Positions 1-10,420 of a stretch of DNA of 64,000 nt are shown here, piece after piece. The stretch comes from Diplodia intermedia (Eukaryota > Ascomycota > Dothideomycetes > Botryosphaeriales > Botryosphaeriaceae). The notes under the pieces were generated by a model that saw only the letters and a list, made by a program, of their open reading frames with translations, was not told where the DNA came from and made no database searches. Every line of letters begins with the position of its first letter. The stretch's first letter is position 1. The stretch is taken from the NCBI GenBank assembly GCA_021495925.1, contig JAKEKT010000106.1, forward strand, positions 54,367 through 118,366, given 5' to 3'. A program made the translations under genes and the position numbers.

Positions 1-791
1 CCGGCAATCATGCTCGAGATAGTCGCCAGAACCAGGCCAAGCATAACGGTGTTATACTGAAAGTGTCCATGGTCGATAAGGATGGAGCCAGGCTGCATCA
101 GAATGGCCACCAGAGCGAGCGAGTATTCCCAGGTATTGACCTCTTGCAAGCGGGAGTAGCGGCGGAGGCAGATGACGATGGCCGGGATGTAGACGAGATA
201 CTCGGAGATGAAGACGGTAGCACGCATGAATACTTTGAGTACGGGATCGTCAAGGCCACGGGAGGTATGAAGGGCGAACCACGCCGGCTCGATGTAGTGG
301 CCACTACCAAATCAGCATAAGCCGCGACGCCGAACTAGTGCACTTACATCTTCCCCAGCAGCCAGCTGTGGTATGCCGTCAACGGCGGGTAGTCAAGGCC
401 CCACCACTCCAGGTCGTGGAAGTACCATTGGGATACGGGAAGGTTGACGGTGACTTCCAGCCAGTGTCTCTGAGCCTCGAAGTCTCCGTGCATTGGCGGT
501 TTCTGGAAGCCTGCACGCCGTCAGCATGTGGTCAACTCGGTAGAAATGCTTCAACGAACCAGAATAGCCCCAGAAAGCCGTAGCCCACCGGAACAAGCCA
601 ACGACAATCAAGATCAGCGGCAAGAGCACCCATTGCGAGACAGCTCCCTTGGCCGGCCACAGGAAGGCGACGAGCGGGAAGGCCGGTCTGGCCACATTGT
701 CTTGATCAATGATGACAGTGCCATGGCGCGGATTGGCCAGAACGGCAGAATCGCCCTTCTTCTTGCGCGGCTTGTGGGTTGGCCTCGACAT
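1..791 (-). CDS. ALG6: ALG6 dolichyl-P-Glc:Man9GlcNAc2-PP-dolichol alpha-1,3-glucosyltransferase, 5' part
   Basis: ER-membrane GT-C glucosyltransferase that adds the first glucose to the lipid-linked N-glycan precursor. Only the N-terminal part is present; the gene runs off the left edge. I read three exons on the minus strand: 560-791, 348-510 and 1-303, with introns at 511-559 and 304-347 (GTAAGT donor on the second). Spliced, they give a basic N-terminus (MSRPTHKPRKKK), a membrane segment, then the family signature HGDFEAQRHWLEVTVNLP, followed by QWYFHDLEWWGLDYPPLTAY and later ILIDHGHFQYNTVMLG. The acidic loop Asp in GDFEAQ and the DYPP motif are the usual GT-C landmarks. The start at 791 is the first Met before the basic stretch; a longer open frame up to 959 lacks family similarity. 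It is divergent from the nucleolin-like gene. Confidence 0.9.
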
Positions 792-1533
792 GATGCAAAC
801 GAGGTTCGAGGGGCATCGCGGAGCCGCGGGCAACGAGCGCGTGAAGGTGGCCGGAGACGCGGCGGGTCGGCGCCACCGCGGGAGCGCAACAAACTGTGGG
901 ACTCGAGTCAGTGAGGCGCAGAGCTTTCTCACCGCCTGCCGCTTCGGCTTAGCGCCCAAAATAATTTTGCGGTCGCGCGCTGATAAAGCTGCGACGCGAC
1001 CCAGCTACCGATTTTTTTCACCAGCAAATTCTTCTCACTCACATCAACAATTCCTTGCAACAGAGCGCAAGGTATCCTTTGCGGGCACATTTCGATCAGT
1101 GATCGGAATCTTACAGTGGGCTTTTGATCCAACTACATCTCGGTTCGTGGGCTACTACTTCCTTGTGGGCTTATCGCGCTTCATTAGAGTGTGCGCGCAA
1201 GAGAGGAAACTCTCTGTGGGCTGTTGACTTCAGTGGGCTTTCGACTCGCGACGATGTCTCGGCCCTTGCGGGAACGCGCCGCCTTGACACTCGCTCTGTG
1301 GGCTTGTGGGCTTGAGGGTTTTATCCGCCACGCGCGGACTCGAGGGCTGTGGGCTTTGCACACGTTTGAGAGATCCTGATGAAAAGCTTTTCCCATTGTG
1401 CCACTGTTGGCTCAAGATCTCTCAGAGGGCTGTCGGCTTGAGCGCCTTCACTTGCGTTCCTCACTCATCGCTCATCACAATCGTCTGCATCCAGCTAACA
1501 CTTCCCGCTATCGAGTAGATATCTTCCGTCGCA
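792..1533. promoter_or_regulatory. divergent promoter between ALG6 and NSR1-like gene
   Basis: A 742-bp spacer without a credible gene separates the two divergent start codons. The half next to the nucleolin-like gene carries the GTGGGCT array listed separately. Short open frames here have no recognisable similarity. Confidence 0.6.
1116..1356 (+). promoter_or_regulatory. array of nine GTGGGCT motifs upstream of NSR1-like gene
   Basis: The heptamer GTGGGCT occurs at 1116, 1147, 1165, 1216, 1233, 1298, 1306 and 1349, plus the overlapping tandem context around 1298-1312, usually followed by T and all in the same orientation. Degenerate versions continue to about 1440 (for example TGTCGGCTT). 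The density within about 240 bp, always upstream of a ribosome-biogenesis gene and in one orientation, suggests a binding-site array. No factor is assigned; this is inference from repetition alone. Confidence 0.5.
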
Positions 1534-3211
1534 ATGGCCAAGGCTAAGACCGTCAAGCCTACCAAGGCTGCCGTCGCTGAGACTCCCAAGAAGGCTTCGG
1601 CCGTCAAGGTGGGCCGCGTCACCAAGTCCTCTCAGACCCCCAAGGCTAAGGCTAAGGAGACCGCAAAGGCCGCCGCCGCCAAGACCGACAAGAAGAGCAA
1701 GAAGACCAAGAAGGAACCCACTCCTGAGCCCGAGTCCGACAGCGACGAGGAGATGTCCAGCGACAGCTCCGACTCCAGCGACAGCGAGTCCGAGGCTGAG
1801 GCCAAGCCTGCTCCCAAGACCAAGTCGCCCAAGACCAACGGCGCTGCTGCTAAGAAGGCCGAGTCCTCCGACTCTTCCAGCGACAGCGACAGCAGCGACA
1901 GCGACAGCGAGAAGGCTGGTGTCCCCGTCAAGGCCGCTGCCAAGGATGACTCCAGCAGCGAGTCTGACAGTGACTCCGACTCCGCCGAGTCCTCTGATGA
2001 GGCTCCTGCTCCCAAGAAGGCCGCTGCCCCCAAGAAGGCTGCTCCTGCCCCCAAGAAGGCTGCTGCTAAGGCCGAGTCTGAGAGTGACAGCGACTCCGAC
2101 TCCGACGCTAGCTCTTCCGAGGAGGAGGCTCCTAAGGCCAAGAAGGCCACGGCCGTGAGTGGCATCCATCTGATATCCCATTCGTATACTTACATCTACA
2201 TAGGCCACTTCCGACGACTCTGACTCGTCCGACTCGTCCGACTCTGACAGTGATGAGGAGGCTTCTGAAGAGACTAGCTCCTCCGAGGAGGCTGCTCCTG
2301 CTCCCAAGAAGCGCAAGGCTGAGACTGAGGCTGCTCCCGTTACCAAGAAGAGCAAGACTGAGGAGATTGTTGGTGGCTCTGCCAACCTGTTCGTCGGCAA
2401 CCTGAGCTGGAACGTCGATGAGGACTGGCTCTACCGCGAGTTTGAGGAGTTCGGCCCTAAGGCTGTCCGCATTGTCACCGACCGTGACTCTGGCAGGTCC
2501 AAGGGGTAAGCAATCCAATCCCGCCTGTCAATCCCGCCCTGATACTAATCAAGCCGTCGTCACAGATTCGGTTATGTCGAGTTCGAGACCGTTGAGGCTT
2601 CCACTGCTGCTCTCAACGCCAAGAAGGGTTCTGAGCTTGATGGCCGCAACCTCAACCTTGACTACAGCACTCCCCGCCCTGAGGGCAACAACAGGGACCG
2701 TGCCAACGACCGCGCTCAGAAGCACGGCGATGTCCCCAGCAAGCCCTCCGACACCATCTTCGTCGGCAACCTGTCTTTCAACGCCACTCCCGACAGCGTC
2801 ACCGAGTTGTTCCAGTCGTACGGCACCATCACTCGTGTCTCCCTGCCCACCAAGCCTGAGGACCAGATGCCCAAGGGCTTCGGTTACGTCGGCTTCAGCT
2901 CCGTCGATGAGGCTAAGGCTGCTTTCGATGATCTCCAGGGTGCTGAGCTCGATGGTCGCCCCGTCCGCCTGGACTTCGCCCAACCCCGTGCCGACAACGG
3001 CGGTGGACGTGGTGGCGGTTTCGGTGGTGGCCGCGGCGGTGGTCGCGGCGGTGGACGTGGATTCGGTGGTGGCCGTGGCGGTGGTCGTGGTGGTGGCAGA
3101 GGCGGCTTCGGTGACAGGGGTGGCCGGGGCCGTGGAGGATCCAGGGGCGGTTTCTCAACCAACCGTGGCGGATTCGGTGACTTCCAGGGCAAGAAGATCT
3201 CGTTCGACTAA
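1534..3211 (+). CDS. NSR1: nucleolin-like NSR1/gar2 pre-rRNA processing protein
   Basis: Nucleolar RNA-binding protein for pre-rRNA processing and small-subunit biogenesis. I read three exons, 1534-2154, 2204-2505 and 2566-3211 (introns GTGAGT..TAG and GTAAGC..CAG, the second with a CTAAT branch-point-like site), for 522 aa. Order: Lys/Ala-rich N-terminus, acidic Ser/Asp/Glu tracts (about 65-260, likely CK2 targets), RRM1 (about 267-343, NLFVGNLSWN and the RNP1 KGFGYVEF restored exactly across intron 2), RRM2 (about 370-447, IFVGNLSFN and KGFGYVGF), and a Gly/Arg RGG tail (about 450-522). This is the complete Nsr1/Gar2 architecture. The promoter carries a GTGGGCT array. The long antisense open frames here are artefacts of the repetitive Ser/Lys codons. 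Confidence 0.93.
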
Positions 3212-3557
3212 GCAGTTCGGTCATTTGAAGGACACTCTGAAAGGTAAGTTTTGTATGGATACAGGATATGGTCAAGGTTTGGTTTCACGGTCGGGATCGG
3301 GTCAAAAAAAGTATTGTTATGATTTTCGGGGGACTCTAGCAAAGTACGCTTAGTATTTGTCTCCTTAGCTCTATACACCAGGCAGTGGGTACGAGTAGCA
3401 GTAGCTTTTGCGAATGCCTAATACAAGGTTCTTATTTGAAATTGTTGTCATCATCACAGCAGGCGACAGAGTATTGAGCCATGTGAAACCCTACTACAGC
3501 AGGTGACAAAATAACTAAGCCTACCCGCGCCTTCCTCCCAAAGATATTGCAAGTACT

Positions 3558-3648
3558 CATAGGTAGTTGAATTTATCTTTTGGGGGTGTTCACGCGTATT
3601 TAAAACTTATATTTTCGTCCGGGACCTTGGATTCATCTACCCACGTAC
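3558..3648. repeat. MITE-like palindromic repeat, copy 1
   Basis: The left end reads ATAGGTAGTTGAATTTA and the right end reads GGATTCATCTACCCACGTA, an imperfect inverted repeat around a TTTAAAAC centre. The right half matches the copies at 20449 and 60291. Confidence 0.6.
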
Positions 3649-3694
3649 GAAGGAGAGTCGTCGATAGAACTTAGAAGGCCCAGTTCTTCTATCG

Positions 3695-3863
3695 CCTACG
3701 TGGGTAGTTAAATTTAACCTTGGGACTCCCATCCACGGCGGGTGGCAAAAAATTAATCCACCCGCATCTGTTTTACATAGACAGTCGAACACAATGTCCG
3801 GATGAAGATGCGACTTTTGAAAACGCATCAATACGCCTAGACCTTTGATTCAACTACTCTGTG
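3695..3863. repeat. MITE-like palindromic repeat, copy 2 (longer or nested)
   Basis: The left end CCTACGTGGGTAGTTAAATT and the right end TTTGATTCAACTACTCTGTG are inverted. The minus strand inside carries the AAAGTCGCATCTTCATCCGG word seen in the 20.5 and 21.2 kb copies. At 169 bp it is longer than the others, so it may be two nested copies. Confidence 0.5.
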
Positions 3864-4253
3864 AATACAAAATACTATCTATGGGAAGGCCAGTTTCTTT
3901 CGTCACCCGCTGTGTCATCTACGACCAGGCACTGGATTCAACTACATCGGAAAGTACGATGCAATATCTCCACGAGGCAGATGTGGGTGGCAGTGAACTC
4001 AGCCAATGCTCGACATGATGAAAAATTCGCGGTGAGACTGCTGTCAACCAATCCCCAATCGAGGAATGAACAACCGTCAGGACGCATGATTTTGGCAAGA
4101 CTTCTGCTGTTCGTGGCGTGAGAGCAAGGCTGGGAGTTCCTGAGATGGCGCACAGACCAGGCAAAAAAGTTCGGATAAGAACGAAGCCATAGCTCCTCCG
4201 CTCAACCGCCGCACACCTCGATTCCCCAGCCCATTCCCACACCCGCTCTCGAG

Positions 4254-6529
4254 ATGCCGAAGCGCAAGGCCGAAGGTCCCGCCGCCGTCAACGGCAAGTC
4301 CAAGAAGCGCGCCCTCTCGGACGAGGAGGCGCGCTCCAACTTCCGCAAAGGTCTCTTCGACACCAAGGTGCTCGAGGACTATCAGAAGCAATATGCCGAG
4401 TCGCAACCGTACGATAGCAATCCAACCCAGCTACCAACGGGAACCACAGATCGACTGACGCAATTGCTCCACGCAGATACAAGCACACCGTGATCCAGAA
4501 CCTCATCGACACGAAGCTGCTGCGCAACGTCCGCGACGAGATCCGGCAGCACATCTCGTTCACGCCCAAGGAGACGGACATCTACAAAATCCACCAGTCG
4601 GGCGACCTGGCGAACCTGGACGGGCTGGACGACTCGTCGCTGGCGAAGCTGCCGTCGCTGCTGCAGCTGCGCGACGCGCTGTACTCGTCGGCGTTCCGCA
4701 AGTACATCGCGGGCATCGCGGGCAGCGGCCCGCTCAGCGGCGTCAAGACGGACCTGGCCATCAACGTGTACACGCCCGGCTGCCACCTGCTGTGCCACGA
4801 CGACGTCATCGGCAGCCGCCGCGTCAGCTACATCCTGTACCTGCTCGACCCGGACCGCGCCTGGCAGGCCGCGTGGGGCGGCGCGCTGCGCCTGTTCCCG
4901 ACCGAGGACTTGCGGACCGACGCCGGCGAGGACGTCAAGGTGCCGCAGCCCGACCCCACCGTCGTCATCCCCCCGGCCTTCAACCAGCTGTCCTTCTTCA
5001 CCGTCCAGCCCGGCGAGAGCTTCCACGACGTCGAGGAGGTGTACAAGCGCGCGCATGGCGAGCCCGGGGAGGAGGTGGACGGCGGCCGCGTCCGCATGGC
5101 TGTGAGCGGCTGGTTCCACATCCCGCAGGAGGGCGAGGAGGGGTACGAGGAGGGGTTGGAGGAGAAGCTGGCGGAGCGGAGTTCGCTGCAGCAGTTGGAG
5201 AGCGGCGCCAAGGCGGCGCAGTTCGACCAGCCCCAGCAGCAATGGTTCGAATACCCGGTCGAAGAAAAGCAGGACGAGGGAACGAAAGAAGAGGAGACGA
5301 AGAAGAAGGGCAAGGGAAAGGCGGAGGAAGAGGAAGAAGAGGACGACGACGACGACGAGGAGCAAGCGCCCCTCACGGAGCAGGAGTTCGAGTTCCTCCT
5401 CAAGTTCATGACGCCGACCTACCTGGCGCCAGACACGGTCGAAGACCTCAACACCCTCTTCGCCGACGAGTCCTCCCTCCGCCTCGCCAACTTCCTCTCC
5501 AAAGCCTTCTCCGCCCGCCTCCGCACCTTCCTCGAGGAGCAGGACCGCATCGCCCCCGCCACCATGCCGGCGCCGCCGGCCTCGCGCGGCGCGCCCAACA
5601 CCGGCGTCGCCCGCCCGCCGCACAAGCACCGCTTCCTGTACCGCTACCCCACGACGCGCGACGGCGATGGCGGCAAGGGGAATGACGAGCAGCAGCAGCT
5701 CTCGCCGTACGACGAGCTCCTCGACGTCTTCTTCCCCAGCGTCGCCTTCAAGAAGTGGCTCGCCCTCGCCACCGGGCTGACGCTGACCAAGGCCAGCATG
5801 CTGGCCCGCCGCTTCCGCCGCGGCATGGATTACACGCTGGCGACGTCGTACGACGACGAGCAGCCGCAGCTGGAGGTCACGCTGGGCATCACGCCCAGCA
5901 AGGGGTGGGGGGATGATGACGAGGAGGGAGGAGCTGACGGCGCTGGTGGCGAGGAGGAGGAGGAGGAGCAGGAGCAGCAGAACGGGGAGAAGAGGAAGAA
6001 GGAGAAGAAGAAGGAGAAGAACGGCGACAAGGCAAACGGCGAGACCAACGGCGCCGCCAAGCAAAAACAACAACAACAACAACCCGACACCGCCGCCGCC
6101 GCCGACGACGACACGCCCGGCGGCTACGAGATGTACATGGCGGCAGATGACGACGACGACGACATCGACGACGCCGCCGCCGGCTCCGACGACGGCGTCG
6201 AGGTCGCGCCCGGCTCGAAGAACAAGTCGTCGATGACGGGCGCGGGCAAGCGCCGCAAGGCCGCCGACCCGGCCGTGTACCGCTCCGGCAACGGCAACGG
6301 CGCCGGCGGCGACGACGACGACGGCGTGCTGTTCAGCATGCCCGCGGGCTGGAACTGCATGAGCGTCGTGCTGCGCGACACGGGCGTGCTGCGCTTCGTC
6401 AAGTACGTGAGCCGCGCCGCCGCCGGCGATCGGTGGGATGTGTGCGCGGATTTCGGGGTCGAGTTTGATGATGATGATGATGATGAGGAGGAGGAGGGCG
6501 AGGGCGAGGGCGATGAGATGGAGGAGTAG
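4254..6529 (+). CDS. ofd1: Ofd1/Tpa1-type prolyl 3,4-dihydroxylase
   Basis: Fe(II)/2-oxoglutarate dioxygenase of the Tpa1/Ofd1/OGFOD1 family, which hydroxylates a proline of ribosomal protein S23 (uS12) and in yeasts affects translation termination and oxygen-dependent SREBP stability. Exons 4254-4408 and 4477-6529, with the reading frame restored across the intron, give 735 aa. The N-terminal double-stranded beta-helix carries the iron ligands H159 and D161 (CHDDVIG) and H235 (SFHDVEE), with a 2OG-binding Arg near 256/258 (GGRVRMAVSGWFH). The C-terminal domain resumes after a long acidic/Lys linker. The protein is longer than yeast Tpa1 because of low-complexity insertions (EEE/DDD, KKEKKKEK, a CAA run around 6064-6081) and a Gly/Glu/Asp tail. 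The 566-aa antisense frame is a shadow of this acidic coding. Confidence 0.9.
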
Positions 6530-7079
6530 TTGGTAGTAGTAGTAGTAGGAGGTTGGCGAGGCGGTGGTGTCTTGAAGTGGAGGAGACTGTTGTTTTCACC
6601 ACGACGACGACGACGACGACCGCCTCGTGAGATCTGCGCGGTGGGGATGTGGAGTTGGAGTTGGAGTTGGATGGCGACGAATTACGGAACTATTAAAAAG
6701 CGTATAACCTCTAAGAGAGGTATATTTGACATGTGGGATGCATATATGCATATGCATACCCCCAACATGAAGGGGGTTGGGCTCTGGGTATTATGGTATT
6801 ACAGCTCTACGAAAAGAGAGAAAAGTTTTGTTTAGAATAACAGAAAATGAAAGAGTTCCTCTACGTTATTATTTTCTTCTGCAAAAAAAAAAAAAATTCC
6901 CACTCCAACGCCTTCCTAATGCATCCTCGAGTATTGTGCAATCAAACACGCTGCAACCCCAAAGGGAATCAAACATAGTACAAAGACTTTAAACAAGGGG
7001 AGAAAGAAAAAAAAAAGACGAAGGGGCAATGCTCCCTCTCCCTCTCCCTCTCTTCTCCATCTTTCTTTCTTTCTTTCCC
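6530..7079. other. intergenic between converging genes
   Basis: Convergent 3' flanks of ofd1 and TPC1, with short simple repeats (GTA and GAC triplets at 6533-6620, poly-A at 6883, CT-rich run at 7029-7075). No gene seen. Confidence 0.6.
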
Positions 7080-8267
7080 TCAAACCTCCTCCTCCTCCCT
7101 CATCTCCTCCAACGCCAAGAAAACCTTCATCACCCGCTCGTACGTCCACATGGTGACGGCGCTCGTCGGCGCCGCCTTGAGCAGGCTGACGGGCAAGCCG
7201 CGATACAGGCCCCTCCAGCCCTCGCGGCGGACAATGGCGGCGACGGCGGCGGGCACGCCGCGGTCGTAGACGGGCATGTTGCGGTGGACGTAGCGGGCGC
7301 GCGTGGGGCCCTGGACCTGCAGGCGCTTGCGCACCGTGTCGAGGGGGAAGACGGCCGTCTTGGCGGCGACGCTGGCGGCCATGCCGGCGACGGCGTCGGC
7401 GGACGAGCCGGGCAGCAGCAGGGAGAGGTGGTGCGACGACAGCAGCGGCTTCAATGTCTCGTAGCTGAGGAAGAAGAGCCCCATGTACGGCACGATCTGC
7501 GCGACGGCCGCGCCCAGCCCCCGGAAGAAGCCGGCGGGCCCCTCGGCGCGCGCGATGGCGCCGAATGACGAGAGCAGAGATGTGTAGACGCGGTCGGAGG
7601 CGCGCGGGCCTTGGGCGGCGAAGCGCGTGCGCAGCAGGTCGAGCGGGTAGGTGGCGGTTGTGGCGGCGGTGCCGGCGAGGGCGCCCGAGAGGAAGGTCAC
7701 GGCCGAGTTGGGGAGGAAGGGGGGCGGCGGCGGCGGCGGGTTGTTGTTGTTGTTGGTGGTGTCGCCGGCTGCTCCTACTCCTCGGCCGGGCGCGGAGAGG
7801 GAGGAGAGGAAGGACGAGGTCGTGCGGTAGGCGAGGAATTGCACGGAGCCGTAGCAGAGGTACAGCGCTTCGGCCGGCACGTTGCCCTTCCAGAGCCCCG
7901 TCACGCCTTCCTCGCGCAGGATGTGCTTCAGAGTGCCCAGCGTGCCTTTGTAGATGGGCCCGCCGCGCGCGGACGGGTGTGTTGCCGGGTCGCTGAGGGA
8001 GTGGACTTGGAGCTGGAGGCGGATCTTTATGACGTCGAGCGGGGCGATGACGAATCTGGGGGAGGGAAATGAAGAGTGTCAGCGTCGGGGAGCCATTGAG
8101 ATGAAGGCGCGGGGTGCGAAGGCGCACCTGGATACAAGACCGGCAATGGCGCCTGCGCCTACGACCTGCCAGCGGGAGCCCTGAGAAGAGAGTCAGAATG
8201 GTCTGTTTGTTGGGGAAGAGGTGGGAAGACGCACCTCATCCTTCAGCTGCTCGACCTTGCCAGACAT
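7080..8267 (-). CDS. TPC1: mitochondrial thiamine pyrophosphate carrier
   Basis: Inner-membrane SLC25 carrier that imports thiamine pyrophosphate into the matrix. Exons 8235-8267, 8128-8180 and 7080-8055 on the minus strand give 353 aa. The three carrier repeats show the Px[DE]xx[KR] signatures PLDVIKIRLQ, PLDLLRTRFAAQ and PLDTVRKRLQVQ. The start MSGKVEQLKDE and the stretch WQVVGAGAIAGLVSRF match fungal Tpc1 proteins. A lineage-type insertion of consecutive Asn then Pro residues lies between repeats 1 and 2 (near 7720-7755). The two short 5' exons are missed by simple open-frame searches but restore transmembrane helix 1. It shares a 419-bp promoter with the divergent dioxygenase gene. Confidence 0.88.
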
Positions 8268-8686
8268 ACATCCAGCGGGATGCGGCAGCTCGCGCTTTGG
8301 TAGCCGGAGTTGTTCAAGGAAAGGTCGGGTGCGCGGGGGAAGGGAAGGGAGCTGGTGGGAGTGGCGGGGCAGTTGTTGGTGAGCGGTGTTGACGTTCGAT
8401 AATTTGGCGGACGCTCATTCGCGGGTTGCTTGGGCTTCCCCGGCCTCGGCGCTTCGGTCGGCGTGGCTCTTGCTCGTCCGTCCCCCGCAGAAAGTCTGCC
8501 AGGAACCGGCGAGTAACGTGTCAGTCGACCCGAACCAGACCCTCGTGCCTCCTGCACCACATCACCACCGCGCTCCTCCCTTCTTGCCTCTCGTCCCGCC
8601 TCTCCGAGTTTCAGCTCGAATCTCATCATCTTACAACCTTTCCTTGCAAATCTGGCAGAAAGAGCAGTGTCTTGGGCACAGAGGAG
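8268..8686. promoter_or_regulatory. shared promoter of TPC1 and the BBOX-like gene
   Basis: A 419-bp spacer between two divergent start codons; both encoded proteins are predicted mitochondrial. An upstream in-frame ATG for the right-hand gene (8426) is not favoured because the peptide it adds is unlike a conserved domain. Confidence 0.5.
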
Positions 8687-10420
8687 ATGCTACGCCGGCT
8701 GTACTCCGAATCCGGTAGACCTCGGCATGTCTCCGCAAGGTTGCTGACGCGCAGATGCTGCGCCCAACACCACGTATTCTCGTCTGCTGTTGCACGGCCT
8801 GATTCCTCTTCTACCGGAACGAAGAACGTGTTCCGGCCATATGCTATTCAGAGCAATGCCGTCCGCCACGTGAGCAGCAACGCCCTGCGGCAAGAGGTGC
8901 AAGAAGATGCAAACAAGACCGCCACAGGCCATGGACTGCCCCCGAGCTTGGAGCACGACATTGATGCCCTGCAGTCCGGAAAGCACAAGGTAGAAGAGAC
9001 CATCACGCTCGGCAACCGGCAAAAACTCCACCGCGCCGAGGCATCCGCAACCATCGAGTTCGGCGTGCCCGTGGGAGGCTCTGGACTGACCTATCCGGCC
9101 ACAATGAACGCCGTCTTCGCGAGGGACAGCTGCACGTGTCCCATGTGCGTCGACCCGTCCAGCAAGCAAAAGCAGTTCCAGACGTCTGACATCCCGCCCG
9201 ACATCAAAGCCACCTCGACCCTGGATCCGGAGAAGCAGACGCTGGACATCACCTGGACCAACGACATCGCGGGCTTCCCCCAGGACCACGTCACCCGCTT
9301 CGACCTGAAGCCCGCCGCGGTGACGTGCCGGGACTCGGTCTACCACCCGCTCGAACCGAAGAACCGGCTCGTGTGGGACGGCAAGACCATGGCCGAGAAG
9401 AACAAATGGATCCCGTACGACCGCTGGATGGCCGACGACGCGGTGCTGCACGACGGGCTCGAGCAGCTGGGCCGCTACGGGCTCGTCTTCCTGACGGGCG
9501 TGCCGGACAGCGAGCGGGCGGTCGAGCGCATCGGCGGGCGCATCGGGCTGCTCAAGGACACCTTCTACGGGCGCACGTGGGACGTCCGGTCGGTGGCCAG
9601 GGCGAAGAACATCGCCTACACGCACCAGCACCTCGGCCTGCACATGGACCTGATGTACGTGACGAACCCGCCGCACCTGCAGCTGCTGCACTCGCTGCGC
9701 GCGCGCGCCCCCGGCGGCGCCTCCCTCTTCGCCGACTCGCTCCGCGCCGCCTTCGCCCTCGAGCGCGCCGACCGCGCCGCCTTCGACGTCCTCACCCGCA
9801 CCCCCGTGCCCTTCCACTACAAGAACGACGGCCAGTCGTACGCCAAGTGGCGGCCGACCATCGAGCTCGCGTCGCCGCTCGCCGGCCTCGCGCCCAACCC
9901 GCCGCAACCCGTCGTCAGCGCCTCGCCCGCCGCCGGCGCCGCCGACGACCCCGTCCTCGGCACCTCGCTCGCGGGCCGCGAGCTGCTCGAGGGCGTCGGC
10001 ATCACCCCGCCGCCGCGCATCAAATGCGTCAACTACTCGCCGCCCTTCCAAGCACCCCCAGCCCCCCCGGCCCTCGCCGACCCCGGCCTCGTCGGCCTCC
10101 CCGCGTTCCTGCCCGCCGAGGCCTCGTTCGCCGCGCTGCACGACGCCCTGGCCAAGTTCGCCCGCCTCGTCGAGAGCCCCCAGGCCCTGTTCGAGCACCG
10201 CCTCGACGAGGGCCAGTGCGTCGTCTTCGACAACAGGCGCGTGCTGCACGCGCGCCGCGCGTTCGACGCCGCCAGGGGCGAGCGCTGGCTCAAGGGCGCG
10301 TATGTCGACGACGATGTGTTTTTCAGCCGGTGGAGGGTGTTGGCGGAGCGGGCGGCGGGGAGGGAGGGCGAGGGCGAGAGGGTGTGGGAGCGGTTGTACG
10401 GAGGGGGTGGGGGCGTGTAA
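8687..10420 (+). CDS. gamma-butyrobetaine hydroxylase-like Fe(II)/2OG dioxygenase (TauD superfamily)
   Basis: Likely a mitochondrial dioxygenase related to carnitine-biosynthesis enzymes (gamma-butyrobetaine or trimethyllysine hydroxylase). Single exon, 577 aa from the ATG at 8687, which opens an Arg/Ser-rich presequence (MLRRLYSESGRPRHVSARLL). A GBBH-like N-terminal domain carries a zinc-type Cys cluster, C149-x-C151-x2-C154 (SCTCPMC). The TauD domain has the iron motif H319-x-D321 (LHMDLMY) and the distal H521 (VLHARRAF), with a late Arg cluster for 2OG. The C-terminal domain carries a lineage-specific Ala/Pro-rich insert (about 405-450). The exact substrate cannot be told from sequence. 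Antisense 519-aa and frame-shifted 390-aa open frames are GC-codon shadows. Confidence 0.8.
   Translation: MLRRLYSESGRPRHVSARLLTRRCCAQHHVFSSAVARPDSSSTGTKNVFRPYAIQSNAVRHVSSNALRQEVQEDANKTATGHGLPPSLEHDIDALQSGKHKVEETITLGNRQKLHRAEASATIEFGVPVGGSGLTYPATMNAVFARDSCTCPMCVDPSSKQKQFQTSDIPPDIKATSTLDPEKQTLDITWTNDIAGFPQDHVTRFDLKPAAVTCRDSVYHPLEPKNRLVWDGKTMAEKNKWIPYDRWMADDAVLHDGLEQLGRYGLVFLTGVPDSERAVERIGGRIGLLKDTFYGRTWDVRSVARAKNIAYTHQHLGLHMDLMYVTNPPHLQLLHSLRARAPGGASLFADSLRAAFALERADRAAFDVLTRTPVPFHYKNDGQSYAKWRPTIELASPLAGLAPNPPQPVVSASPAAGAADDPVLGTSLAGRELLEGVGITPPPRIKCVNYSPPFQAPPAPPALADPGLVGLPAFLPAEASFAALHDALAKFARLVESPQALFEHRLDEGQCVVFDNRRVLHARRAFDAARGERWLKGAYVDDDVFFSRWRVLAERAAGREGEGERVWERLYGGGGGV

Larger units (their letters stand above)
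3212..4253. other. intergenic, repeat-rich, no gene
   Basis: Contains the 3' flank of NSR1, two MITE-like palindromes and further decayed fragments of the same family (GTCACCYGC / CATCTGCC-type words around 3440-3520 and 3900-3990). No open frame has recognisable similarity. It is AT-richer than the flanking genes. Confidence 0.6.

Noticed and set aside
1495..2400. 301-aa minus-strand frame over the nucleolin-like gene
   Set aside because: Leu/Ser/Gly repeats that mirror the Lys/Ser/Asp repeats of the sense gene.
4382..6082. 566-aa open frame on the minus strand over the ofd1 gene
   Set aside because: It is antisense to a well-supported dioxygenase, is made almost only of Leu/Val/Arg/Gly, and follows from the acidic codons of the sense strand.
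8690..10249. 519-aa open frame on the minus strand over the dioxygenase gene
   Set aside because: Antisense shadow caused by GC-rich third positions; no domain, low-complexity Gly/Arg/Val composition.
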